Source: Branchinecta lynchi (taxonomy: Eukaryota > Arthropoda > Branchiopoda > Anostraca > Branchinectidae). From it: a stretch of DNA of 64,000 bases. The stretch lies in the NCBI GenBank assembly GCA_023053575.1, contig JAKZAP010000007.1, positions 12,119,508 to 12,183,507 on the forward strand, in the 5' to 3' direction. Below are positions 38,184-47,949 of this stretch, piece by piece. Under the pieces are notes generated by a model, which worked only from the letters and a program-made list of their open reading frames with translations, made no database searches and was not told the origin of the DNA. The first letter of the stretch is position 1. The number at the start of each line of letters is the position of its first letter. Position numbers and translations under genes: made by a program.

Positions 38184-38335
38184 CACAGTCATAGGCAAAA
38201 ATAAACAAACGGCACCAACAGCAAGTGATGGAAGTGTGCTATTTCTATATGGGTAATGGATCGAAACATCTCCACAAAAGAATCCCCTCTGTGCTGGGAA
38301 TGCCAACTTTGCACTTATCAAGACACAGAGACCAA
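38184..38335 (-). CDS. PLPP: PLPP exon 2a (alternative, proximal to exon 1)
   Basis: 152 nt between a GTTGTTAG acceptor and a GTAAGT donor, phases 1 and 0. Encodes the rest of TM1, the first outer loop with the family signature QRGFFCGDVSIHYPYRNST, and the start of TM2. It contains an NST sequon (residue 53) that exon 2b lacks. Homologous to 35597-35748 with the same length and phases. Using both copies would add 304 nt and break the frame, so only one can be used per mRNA. Confidence 0.93.
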
Positions 38336-40624
38336 CTAACAACAAAAGTAAAATATTAGGCTATATAAAGCATAAAATAAATTATAAAGCAAAGAAAAAC
38401 TAAAGAGGTTGCAAGTTTGAAACTCGTTGGATATTCCAAATTTTGAGGGACTGGACTACGGAAAGGTATGGTAAAGCAACAAATGTCAACTCTGAATGCA
38501 TGCGCATGTTACTGATTTACGGGGACTCGACCATTCAACAGATTTTTCGCCCACAGTGCTAAGTCTGGGCTGCCGAAGTTGCACCAACAGTTTACAAGAC
38601 TTTGGAAACAAAAAATAATCACTGAGTAAGCATATCTTGTCAAAAAGGTAAATCCGAAATCCATTCAAACTATATGTTACCACAAAATGTCAAAAAGAAT
38701 CACAGATCCCTCTCTAGTAATAATATATATAAAAATGTTTCTCCTTGTCATCTCACTGGTTTACCTCTGTACCAAAAGAAAACACAGGTCTATCATTGCT
38801 GGTGTGTTCTAGGGGTTTCCAATAGTTACTGAAAGCTGACATAATAATTCAGAACTGTATATCCGATGGTAGCTTTGTTAAAACCAGAATCTATTGCACC
38901 ACCCTACAAGAAGGCATAAGTGACAAACTGAGGACTAGGACAATCTTATTGACCACAAGGGCTAAATTATGAATTCTGTTTGTGTCTCATACCAATGAGG
39001 TCATCGCCTTGGTATTTGTCCTACTGGTCTAGCATGGGAATTATTCTTGTATTTCCCTTGCCACAGATAATATGCACCGAGCTTTTCAGAATCTTGGCTC
39101 TGAGTATTCCTGAGAATGTTGCAAGAACTTGGATCAAGTTGTTTTTGCTTTCCATTAAATTAGCAGTCCTTGGCTAATTCTACCAGCAGTTGACACAGGG
39201 TATACAAAAATCAGGGATTTGTGGTCAGTTTGTGGTAGACTGGGCAACCACTCCTGTACACTAATCCCTGTCTAAGCCTCAGTCATCATGCTCAAACGCT
39301 GGGGCACTCTGGCAGGGGTGAGCATGGTGACTCATACAATGATCCACGATGATACGGGGCTGGAGCCAGGGTTGAGCAAGGCCACAGTATGCTACCCCCA
39401 TACAAATATGTTGAACTGGAAATTACGTTGTGACATGCCCATTCGCTGGGGCACCATGCCCAAAAACTGAGGATTTGAGTATGACTGGTTAGGATTGCTC
39501 AGAAAATTCCTTCTAACCTTTAAGAGGCTAATTTCGAGATTACAAAGTTGGCAACCTCTCTTTTTCTATGTCTACTAGAGTCTAGTATAGATCTGGAGTA
39601 TGTTACTGTGGCATACTGTGGCTGGCTCACAACAGATCAGCAACAAAATATCAACAAAATCTAAACAGAACTACAGGAGGGGTATCCAACCTCGAATTTA
39701 CACAACCTCCAACCAAGCCTTAAAAGGTTGGAAGGAAATTTCAGTCCAAATCTAAAAAGGTACAGGAGGGGTACCTGACCTCCTTTTTACAATACCTAGA
39801 ATGTTGCCGCAAAAATGTTGAAATGAAATGTACATGCTGTCCTGAAAGTCAAGAGGCAAAATATGACCTTTTTCAACAGTCATGGAAGGTCATGGGTCCA
39901 AAAATATTCAAATTCTGTACCTTTTCATTGTTTTGAAGCTGCTCTGAAAAATAATTTTCTGACTACTAACTACCAGATTGAAGTTTTCGACAACCGGCCA
40001 GCCACCCAAAAAGAGACAGTGCATCCAGGAATATTTTTCAGCGAGCTTTTTGCATTGAAACTTGCATTGTGTCAACCCAGCTTAAGGATGATTCTAATGT
40101 GCAGGGGCGATGATTTTATGGGCATTTCTCCATTTTTCTCTTGGGTCAAGCACTTGGCTGTAACGCCCAATGACCCATTTGTTCGAATTGGGCCTTTTTG
40201 AGCAGCTGGTTGCTGGGCAAAAACTTCAAGCTGATTATTGACTTTGGTAACTCCGCCTTTCTGTTTTCATCCTTCTGGAAGTCACTGGGAGGAATCCGAG
40301 CTGAGGTTAGAATGAGGTGGTCTTGTTTGAAAAGAAAATATGTTTAACTAGAAATCTTTATGCAACATTTATTCATCCACTATGCAAACCATTCAATTAG
40401 CTTAAATCTAGTAGGCTATGTTTGTCATATTTGTTGTTTCCTTTTTACAGCCTTTTTAAGCCAGATAGATTATTCTGAAGGAAAGACTTCTCTGGAAATT
40501 TGAAATCTTGTCTGAGGTTGGATATCCTTCCTGTACTGTAATTTCTGTCGAGAAGGAACCCTGAGTGACCTATTACCTGTTTTCCCGTTTTGGACTGCAC
40601 AGAAAGTTTATAAGAATTAATTAC
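38336..40624 (-). other. PLPP: PLPP intron 1
   Basis: 2.3 kb between exon 1 and exon 2a, relatively free of recognisable transposons. No other gene, and no third exon-2 copy was found here. Confidence 0.7.
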
Positions 40625-40688
40625 CTGCAAGCAGGACCAAGAAGTCGGCCACTACTTGACGAATCACATGGATATTACTTAAGGCCAT
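40625..40688 (-). CDS. PLPP: PLPP exon 1 (start codon)
   Basis: Starts at ATG (40688-40686) and reads MALSNIHVIRQVVADFLVLLA, then one base of a split codon before the GTAATT donor. The 64 nt end in phase 1, matching the acceptor phase of both exon-2 copies. The short cytosolic N-terminus running into TM1 is typical of LPPs. An untranslated first exon upstream cannot be excluded. Confidence 0.85.
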
Positions 40689-41013
40689 TATTGCTAGCAC
40701 ATAAAAAGACTGATCTCAAAAGTCAAAGTCACTGAATCAGTCAAACTGGTACACTGTTTCTGTTTCTACAACTAGATTATCACACAAGTCGTCGTAGTTC
40801 CAGCTAAACTACTGTTCTGTTCGGTGTTTGCCGACTGAGTGAGCCTGTAGTCAGCTACTCAGCTTAATGTAAACATAGGCTAAATTAACTCAGGTTCTGC
40901 ACTATAGTTCATTCAATGACAAGCTACAGCGAGCAACTACTTTTGAATACTACGCGCAGCCCTTTGATGGTTGATAAAGAGATTGCACCATACCCAATGA
41001 AAACGGACGGGAT

Positions 41014-41460
41014 CGTAACGTAACGAAAAAAATTAACATAGTCTTTCAACTTTGAAATTAAATTTTCGGCGTTTTATGACCATTTTGAGCCAGGAAATTG
41101 CTGGAAATGTTAATTGGGTTATTCTTTAACCGTATAATCCTATTTTTGCAAAAGAGTTTCCATAGAAGTAAGAGTTTGAAGCCGTCAAAGATTGTAAGCA
41201 AAGACAGAGTCTCGTCCTATTGGTCGCCTATGACACATTTTTTCAAATCCGCGTCATCGCTGACCAATAAGGTTCGTGACTCCATTTTTGTGTTAAAACT
41301 TTAAAGCCTTCAAGCTCTTGTTTCCATGGAAACTCTTTTGCAAAAATAGAATTATACTATTAAGGAATAGCCCTAGCTCAGAATGATGATAAAACGCCGA
41401 TAATTTAATTTCAAAGTTGAAAGTCCTATACCTCCCAATGTTAATTTTTTTTGTTATTAT
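41014..41460. mobile_element. Foldback element C, upstream of both genes
   Basis: Two long inverted arms, about 41014-41170 and 41315-41460. Outer blocks AACTTTGAAATTAAATTTT and GCGTTTTAT recur in reverse complement, as do the inner blocks TTTTTGCAAAAGAGTTTCCA and TGGAAACTCTTTTGC. Between the arms lie CTATTGGTCG and GACCAATAAG, a facing pair of CCAAT boxes. No coding capacity, so non-autonomous. Confidence 0.8.
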
Positions 41461-41528
41461 CCCGGTGATGATGATGTAGCAATATCCGTTTTCCTCCGTT
41501 AGGGTGCAATCTCTCTGTTTGCAAACAA

Positions 41529-41942
41529 AGGCGTATTCTCGCCGTTCCCCGAGGACTCCACTTGAGGAGTCCCCGCGTTTTAGTTTGTCCTGGGGACTCG
41601 CTCCCTGTATTCAAGCGAGTCCCCACGGACGGGAAATGCTCCGATTATCATCCCCGTTATCATAAAGGACTCCCTTTCAGATTCGGAGATGAATCATTTT
41701 TTGCTGGTATTGGTGCAATGTAAAATTAATTAAAAATAATCAGAATAAACAAAACCAAAAAGAAAGTGGATCCAGACTAATTTCGTCAACTGCATATTTC
41801 TTATTCGAACAAAATCGATTTGGAAGCATTCCCCGTGTTCTCGCTGTTTCTGTACGCGGAGTCCGCGTGGAGTGACTCCCTCTATTCTCGCCGTTCCCTT
41901 CGATTCCCGGAGGAGTCCTCGGGGAACGGCGAGAATACGCCT
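41529..41942. mobile_element. TIR element A, complete copy (A2)
   Basis: 414 bp with terminal inverted repeats that start AGGCGTATTCTCGCCGTTCC and run for about 30 bp. CAA flanks both ends (41526-41528 and 41943-41945), a 3-bp target duplication suggestive of PIF/Harbinger-like transposition. Interior has CGCGGAGTCCGCGTGGAG and no ORF. Other copies: 1-160, 620-900 and 57261-58558. Confidence 0.85.
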
Positions 41943-42842
41943 CAAGTCGCGGCACTGTCTAGGGAACCGGGAGCCGTACTTTATGTCCTACGGGCTACAG
42001 AACCGGTAGTTCTCACGGAAACCAAACCAATGAGCTGCGATTCCGGGATCTAACGTGATTAACTAACGGAAACTTGTATGTGCTGGCTCCCGTTCCGGTA
42101 GTAAGTGGAAATAGCTCACGGAAAGTTCCCCGCACCAGCTTCTCGTCCGGTAGCCTCACTGAATTGTGTACTCAGAAGCTAGGGAGCCGTTAGTTCATAC
42201 CGGAAACTGTATAATTGGAGCTTCTGTTCCGGTAGTGTCTTAGTGGAATATAGAACTCACGAAATAGTTTGGACGAGAGCTAGGATGCCGGGATTTTCAC
42301 TGACTTAGAGAAAATAACATGGGAAAAACCCACTACCGGAACCCATATATTGAGAGCTAAGGTACCGTGAGCAACTACTATATGGTTGAAAATGACCAGC
42401 TCACGGACACAGATGGCTATGGGCTAGGGTTCCGGTAGTGCAAAAAAAAAAAAAATGAACTTACGGACGCATGTCAGTTCAGATTAGAAAAGCGGAAGTG
42501 AATATTTTTAACTCACGGAACCCAACTCCTGCGGGCTGGGGTTCCGGTAGTGCTAAAAAATAAAATTACAAACTCACGGACACGTGTCAATATGGACTTT
42601 GAGTCCGGTACAGCTCACGGAATCCAGTTCAAAAATCTTAATTTTTTGGCCCTACCGGAACCCCAGCAATCAGAAGTTGGGTTGAATTTATTACATTATT
42701 TAGCCTTACGGCATTTCACAAGTAGAAGTTGGGTTCCGTGAATTACAAATATTCACTTCCTGTTTCCTAGTCTGCACTGACATGCGTCCGTGAGTTAATT
42801 TTATTTTTATTTTTGGCACTACCGGAACCCTAGCCCATAGCC

Positions 42843-43921
42843 GGAAATATTAAGTACGGAAATATTTTTTCTGACCCACTTCCAACTTACTGTGGTGTGC
42901 CCGAAGGCACTCTGCTCGGGCCACTACTTTTCCTGGTCATGATCAATGACCTCGCAGGCTCTTGTGACGACCGCTGGAAATTCGTCGATGATCTCTCGAT
43001 CTTAGAGCTCTGTCAAGAATATCCGCTGCAGTGCAGCCACCATAATGAATGACATCAGTGAAGAAGCTTCCGTTAACAGAATGACTGTCAACTAAGACAA
43101 AACAGCCGTTCTAACTGTATGTTTTCTCAAGTCGAATCCAACTTTCCAACCTGACCTACCTGATCACAGCAGAGTGGAGGAGCTCAAACTTTTAGGTATT
43201 CACTTAACTTCAGATCTCAAGTGGGATAAGCAAGTTCAGTCTATGCTAAAAAGAGCCAATATGGGCATAAGTTCCCTGAAAATGCTCTCCCGCCATGGCA
43301 CCCCTAAACACCACCTCCTTCGCATTTACCTTGTGTTCATTCGCCCTTCCCTCGAATACTGTTGTCCGGTATGGCACTTCGGTTTAACACGGGAGCAGTC
43401 GGAACGACTCGAGAGGATCCAGTACCGTTCTTTACTAGTAATATCAGAATTCCCAAAAATCCCATACATTTCCCTACTTAACGAGTTTGGCCTCACATCT
43501 TTGTCAAACCGCAGACACCAACTTTCTACTAAGTTTGGTGACCAGCTACTGGAAAACCCCACCCATCGTCACATACTTCCCCCTCCCCACATTCCTGACC
43601 GTATCAGGCCACATAGAATGGCAGCACTACCAGTTCCTAAGATCCTACCCATACGGGCAACTCATGTGCGGTGTGAAAGAAGTTTTGTCTTCTCCTTTGT
43701 GAGTTTTTTCAATACAAAATTTTAAGTAAAACCTTTTTCCTTTTGGTGTTGATGTTTGGATTTTAGCGTTTTTAATTTGTTGTAACTTGTTGTTGTGTAA
43801 TTTATAAAAATTTGACTATGTTAAAGCACAAATTGTATATAATCATGTTTGACGAGAGAACAATTCGGTTTTTTGTTAATACCGTAAGGAAAGTTTTTGA
43901 AGAATGAAGATTGATTGATTG
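42843..43921 (+). pseudogene. 5'-truncated LINE reverse transcriptase nested in FB
   Basis: Starts inside the RT palm: VPEGTLLGPLLFLVMINDL then FVDD at about 42985, with a frame break before 43170. From 43174 an open 183-aa tail reads the post-RT domain (KLLGIHLTSDLKWDKQV, RPSLEYCCPVWHFGLTREQ). Ends in (GATT)n. ATAGCC is duplicated on both sides (42837-42842 and 43922-43927). PQG has become PEG and FADD has become FVDD. It belongs to the jockey/CR1 group and is clearly different from the intron-2 LINE. Confidence 0.88.
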
Positions 43922-44316
43922 ATAGCCATCTGTGTACGTGAGCTGGTCATTTTCAACCAAATAATAGTTGCTCCCGGTACCTTAGCTCTCAATATATGGG
44001 TTCCGGTAGTGGATTTATCCCATGTTATTTTCTCTAAGTCAGTGAAAATCCCGGCATCCTAGCTCTCGTCCAAACTATTTCGTGAATTCTATATTCCACG
44101 TAAGACACTACCGGAACAGAAGCTCCAATTATACAGTTTCCGTTATGAACTAACGGCTCCCTAGCTTCTGAGTACACAATTCCGTGAGGCTACCGGACGA
44201 CAAGCTGGTGCGATGAAATTTCCGTGAGCTATTTCAACTTACTACCGGAACGGGAGCCAGCACATACAAGTTTCCGTTAGTTAATGACGTCAGATCCCGG
44301 AACCGCAGCTCATATG

Positions 44317-44621
44317 GAGCGTGTTCCATCCTACTTACCGTAGTTACTACGCATGACGTCACGAATTCTGGCTTTTTGCCGTCAAGGCTGGAACGATTCT
44401 TCTATTTTCCAGCAGGATCTCACGCCAGGGGCGAATCTGACCAATCACGTTACAGAGATGCGTAGTTACTACGCTTACTACGCTCGCGAGCATGGTAAGC
44501 AAATAGTAACTATTAGTTACTATTCCCACAAGGTTGGAACGGTCAGCGTAGTAACTTTTCGCGAGGATGGAACGGAAATAGTAACTAATAGTAACTATTG
44601 TTACAAGGGTGGAACACGCTC
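44317..44621. mobile_element. MITE copy 1, inside the right arm of FB
   Basis: 305 bp with TIRs GAGCGTGTTCCATCC and GGGTGGAACACGCTC, flanked by ATG duplicated (44314-44316 and 44622-44624). Internal repeats of TAGTTACTA and a TGACGTCA palindrome at 44354-44361. Ends about 145 bp upstream of the SLC35C1 ATG. Related copies: 44942-45224, 10920-11094 and 9615-9720. Confidence 0.85.
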
Positions 44622-44766
44622 ATGGTTTGCTTTCCGTGAGAACTACCGGTTCCGTAGCCCGTAGCACACAAAGTACGGCTCCCGGTTCCCTACACAGTGC
44701 CAACAAGTCGCCAGTCCTAGCCCTAGCGCCAAGTTCAAAACTCATCCCGCTGCCAGTTTGCCAGGT

Positions 44767-44897
44767 ATGAAAAAAGTGGAAGAAAAGGAGAATCTCTTGG
44801 CTGAAAACGAGGATCGTTCGCCTGAAGAGGAGGTGAATAAAGGATTAATGATGAGAAAAGAATATTTGCAGATTTTTGCTGTTGTCTCATGCTATTG
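44767..44897 (+). CDS. SLC35C1: SLC35C1 exon 1 (start codon)
   Basis: Acidic cytosolic N-terminus then the first hydrophobic residues KEYLQIFAVVSCY; the codon TG|G (Trp44) is split across a strong GTAAGT donor. The ATG at 44767 is chosen as the only methionine that gives a usual N-terminal length; the frame stays open further 5' but without an ATG. The bases CCAG|GT just before the ATG could also be a splice site of a 5' UTR intron. A MITE starts 44 bp after the donor. A decayed copy of this exon lies at 45848-45980. Confidence 0.82.
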
Positions 44898-44941
44898 GTA
44901 AGTTCATGTTGTTTGGTTTTTGTAGGTATTGTGTTTACTCT

Positions 44942-45224
44942 GAGCATGTTCCATCCTACTGACCATAGTTACTACGCATGACATCACAAATTCTGGCTTT
45001 TTGCCATCAAGGCTGGAAGGATTTTTCTATTTTCCAGCAGAATAGCAAGCCATGGGGGATCTGACCAATCACGTTACAGAGATCTGTAGTTACTACGCTC
45101 CCGAGAGTGTAAGCAAATAGTTACTAATTCGAAAAGGTTGGAACGGTCAGCGTGTAGCTTTTGGCGAGATTGGAATGGAAATAGTAACTAATAGTTACTA
45201 TTTGTAGAAGGGTGAAATATGCTC
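44942..45224. mobile_element. MITE copy 2, in SLC35C1 intron 1
   Basis: 283 bp, the same family as 44317-44621 but more diverged: TIRs GAGCATGTTCCATCC and GGGTGAAATATGCTC, and TGACATCA where copy 1 has TGACGTCA. No clear duplication remains. It starts 44 bp after the exon 1 donor. Confidence 0.8.
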
Positions 45225-45639
45225 TGTTTCAGGTAATACAATTGTAGTTGCAATATTACAATACAATAGCAGTTGCATTTTTGATCAAAGTTTGAAGTTA
45301 CCTTCAACCTCAAAGGTCTTTGTTTGAATACCGTTTTGGTAGCTGGTGACTTTTCCTTTGTCCTCAAACTCTGGATTATGACTGTCGAACTTTATGAGCT
45401 AGCAAGTTCAGAGTTGACTTGAATCGTTGAAGAAACACCAACTTTTAGTCCTAAAAACACTAATTAAGCAAACCGTGAACTTGGACAGCATTTGAAAACA
45501 GAAATTAAGCAGCCCTGAAGCAGCCGCCCACACTAAGGGTGAACAAAACCTCTATTAAAAATGCAACTAGTGATTAACTAAAGAAAGGACGAATTTACCT
45601 ACAGCACTCCATTTTTACAAAGCAGATAAATAAAAGAGA

Positions 45640-45842
45640 AGCTGTTTTTCCTCCTGGGTTTGACCTCAGTCAAGGTGTCATTATCAACCCACCAACCACA
45701 TAAATAGGATAATTCCTCCTGGGCTCTGATAGGGCTCTGGTCTCAGCATCATCAGCCTCACTATCCACAAGAAGAGTAATTCTCCTGGGCTATGATCCCA
45801 GTTGAGGTGCCATTATCCACTCCACAAACTCAAGAAGAATTC
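45640..45842. repeat. Minisatellite, about 60-70-bp unit, SLC35C1 intron 1
   Basis: Three degenerate units with TTCCTCCTGGGCTCTGAT, CTCAG and GGTGCCATTATCCACTCCAC. Lies directly before the duplicated exon 1. Confidence 0.7.
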
Positions 45843-45847
45843 TAGGT

Positions 45848-45980
45848 AATGGAAAAAGGGGAAAAAACGAGTTATCTTTTGACTAATAATGAGAATCCTT
45901 TAGCTGAAGATGAGAGATATAAAAGATTAATGATTAGAAAAGAATATTTGCTTCTTTTTGCTGTTATCTAGTGGCATTAG
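45848..45980 (+). pseudogene. Decayed duplicate of SLC35C1 exon 1
   Basis: Begins with an ATG and aligns along its whole length with exon 1 at 44767-44897, ending in RLMIRKEYLLLFAVI where the gene has GLMMRKEYLQIFAVV. A stop (TAG) replaces the next codons and the donor reads GTAACT instead of GTAAGT. It lies about 1.08 kb downstream, inside intron 1. Flanking text around 45619 and 46022 (AGCAGATAAATAAAAGAG) is also duplicated, so this is a small local tandem duplication rather than retroposition. Use as a non-coding alternative first exon is possible but unsupported. Confidence 0.8.
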
Positions 45981-46210
45981 TAACTGTAGGACAAATTAGC
46001 ATACATCACTCGAGTTATTTTCAAGCAGATAAATAAAAGAGAAGCTGGTTTTTCCAAAGCAGATCCATGAAAAGGAAGGCGGTGTCTGGTTCTTTCAGTA
46101 TTCTTGATCCAAGCCTTAGGTAGCCTTGAACCCAGGCCAGATGCAGGGTGCTTTGATTAGTTTAACTTAAACTTCTAAACCATAGGATTTGTCATTGCCA
46201 TGTGATTTGT

Positions 46211-47275
46211 GGGATCCCAAAACGTAAGTGGAGGGATACCTATGACATCGCAAAAGTTGTCCGTCTGTCCACACAATAACTCTCGAAGGGATTGAGATAT
46301 TTTGATGAAACTTTGTGAGAGGATCCTTTGGGCCAAGTACAGGTCAAGTTCGAAAATGGGATCTGAAGCCCTATATTTGAGGGTTGTGGAGGGGTTTCAA
46401 ATTAAGGGGGCAACACGAATATTTTTTTAAAGCTATTGAGGTAGTTGATTTAGAAGTAAAGAGACATGCTGAATTCGAATATGAAATTTATTTCCTCGCC
46501 GGACAAATAGTTCACCGGGAATCCGGCGAAAACCAGAAAATTTCTGAAAAGTAAAAGTTTAGTATGTGAGTTAATTAAAGGGTCGATTTAGGGGCAAGGA
46601 AACGTGCTGAGTCCGAATATGAAATTTATTTTCTCACCGGACAATTAGTTCGGCCGGAATCCGGCCAAAACCGGAGAATTTGTTAAAAGTAAAAGTTTTA
46701 TTTAAATTTGATCAGATGGTCGATTTGCAGGTAAGAAAATCATGCTGAATTCGAATATGACAGTCATTTTCTCAACGGATGTATAAATTGCTCGGAATCC
46801 GGCTAAAACCGGAAATTTCTTAAAAGTAAAAGTTTAATCTGAAGTTGATTAGAGGTTGGATGTAGGGGTAAGGAGACATATCTGAGCTTTAGTTTTTTGC
46901 CAGACAAGTAGTTTGTCTGGAATCCGGCCGAAACCGGAAGTTGATCAGAAGTAAGGAAGGAAGGAGATATGACGAAGGCTATAGGGTAAACCATATGCTG
47001 AATCCATATTTAAATATTTGACAGCGCAAAACGGATATCTGAATATATCTGAACTTGTTGAAATTCAGCTGGCTTATCCGGCTTGCACTGTCAAATACGA
47101 ACTTGGTCGTCTCCGATTATTACCATTGGCCTGTTTGTAATCGGCCTGTTGTAACCTGTTCGTAAACGTTAAAAGTAAAAATGCATAAGAAGTCTGTTGA
47201 AGACCGAATATCTACAAGACCAAATTGTCAGGAGCAAATATTAAAATTTTGGGATCCCATCGAAACCTGTCTTGT
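46211..47275. mobile_element. B element copy B3, SLC35C1 intron 1
   Basis: Complete ends and about four internal units with AATCCGGCCAAAACCGGA. Near its right end a small inverted repeat (47012-47097, GACAG..ACGGATA / TTATCCG..CTGTC) is inserted. Confidence 0.8.
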
Positions 47276-47949
47276 TTTTCACTGTTAGGATACTTGCTAT
47301 AGGATATAGGATACCTGCTGCCGTCACCCCCTGTACACTTACCAAATGTGTGAAATTAAGCCTTGATCAAAAGCTGTAATTATTTTCTTCAAAGTAATAT
47401 TTTTCTCTCTTTTGTTGAATCAAGTTTCAGCATAGCCAAATGCCTTTCTTCTAAACATCGCTGACCATTGCCAAATTGTAGTTGCACCAGCTTCCCTTTC
47501 GAACTTTCTTTTGCGGATGTCTTTGTGCTACCAGGTTAACCCAAGTATGATTATTTGCACCAGCGTTTTACCTTCGCGTGTATTTGCACCTTTTTTACTT
47601 GGCTTTGCACCAGGCAATTCTTCAAAGAAGAAATAGAAGTTAGTGGATGACATTTGGTACCAATTAATTTAGTTACGATGGATGTTTTCTAATGTTCCAC
47701 AGGCGATCGTTGTTATTTAGTCTTTGTTTATAAAAGTTAACTAGGGGTGATGCAAATATATGGGTGGTGTAAATAGCAAGGTATCCTGTAGTTGTTTGAT
47801 CAATTACCCAATGCTTTAGAGTCGGAAGTAAAATAGCCAACTGTCTGAAGTACCAAAATTAGTTCTGCCTTCAGACACAGTTTGTTGAATGTTATTACAA
47901 ACTGAGATTTTCTGCCTGTTGATGGGCAACTCATCTTTTGTTTTTCCAG

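Larger units (their letters stand above)
5337..40688 (-). other. PLPP: Gene span: phospholipid phosphatase (LPP/PLPP), with two alternative exons 2
   Basis: Lipid phosphate phosphatase of the PAP2 superfamily. Known family members are six-pass plasma-membrane or ER enzymes that dephosphorylate phosphatidate, lysophosphatidate, sphingosine-1-phosphate and ceramide-1-phosphate on the outer or lumenal face. Joined exons: 40625-40688, one of 38184-38335 or 35597-35748, 33554-33722, 17451-17601, 11465-11522, 9222-9398, 5337-5489. They sum to 924 nt, that is 307 aa plus stop, against about 280-310 aa for animal LPPs. Every junction has GT..AG and matching phase (1, 0, 1, 2, 0, 0). Catalytic motifs: C1 K130-x6-RP138, C2 PSGH 183-186, C3 S231-R-x5-H238-x3-D242. 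Hydrophobic segments fit six TMs. The N-glycosylation sequon usual in the second outer loop is not seen. Introns reach 15.9 kb and are packed with repeats. The paralogue (PLPP1, 2 or 3 like) cannot be assigned. Identity is confident; use of both exons 2 is inference. Confidence 0.95.
41951..44703. mobile_element. Foldback transposon FB, with nested LINE fragment and MITE
   Basis: Long palindrome centred near 42625. The left arm 41951-42600 is copied in reverse in 42650-42842 plus 43922-44316 plus 44625-44703. Ends read GGCACTGT.. and ..ACAGTGCC. The 8-bp target duplication CAAGTCGC is at 41943-41950 and 44704-44711, suggesting a hAT-like transposase in trans. Arms carry many copies of TTCCGGTAGT and CTCACGGA. 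The right arm is split by a LINE fragment and then by a MITE; the left arm is not, which proves the insertion order. The right end lies 63 bp before the SLC35C1 ATG. Confidence 0.9.
40689..44766. promoter_or_regulatory. Shared divergent promoter region, expanded by transposons
   Basis: Lies between the divergent start codons of PLPP (minus) and SLC35C1 (plus). About 3.6 of 4.08 kb is assignable to elements C, A2 and FB with their guests; the remaining about 0.46 kb (mostly 40689-41013, 41461-41528 and 44712-44766) should hold the original promoters. TGACGTCA (CRE-type) occurs at 44285-44292 and 44354-44361 and facing CCAAT boxes in C, all within transposon DNA. No TATA box can be assigned with confidence. 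Confidence 0.6.

Noticed and set aside
43326..43702. Open frames overlapping 43174-43725 in other frames
   Set aside because: Shadows of the RT tail of the nested LINE fragment.
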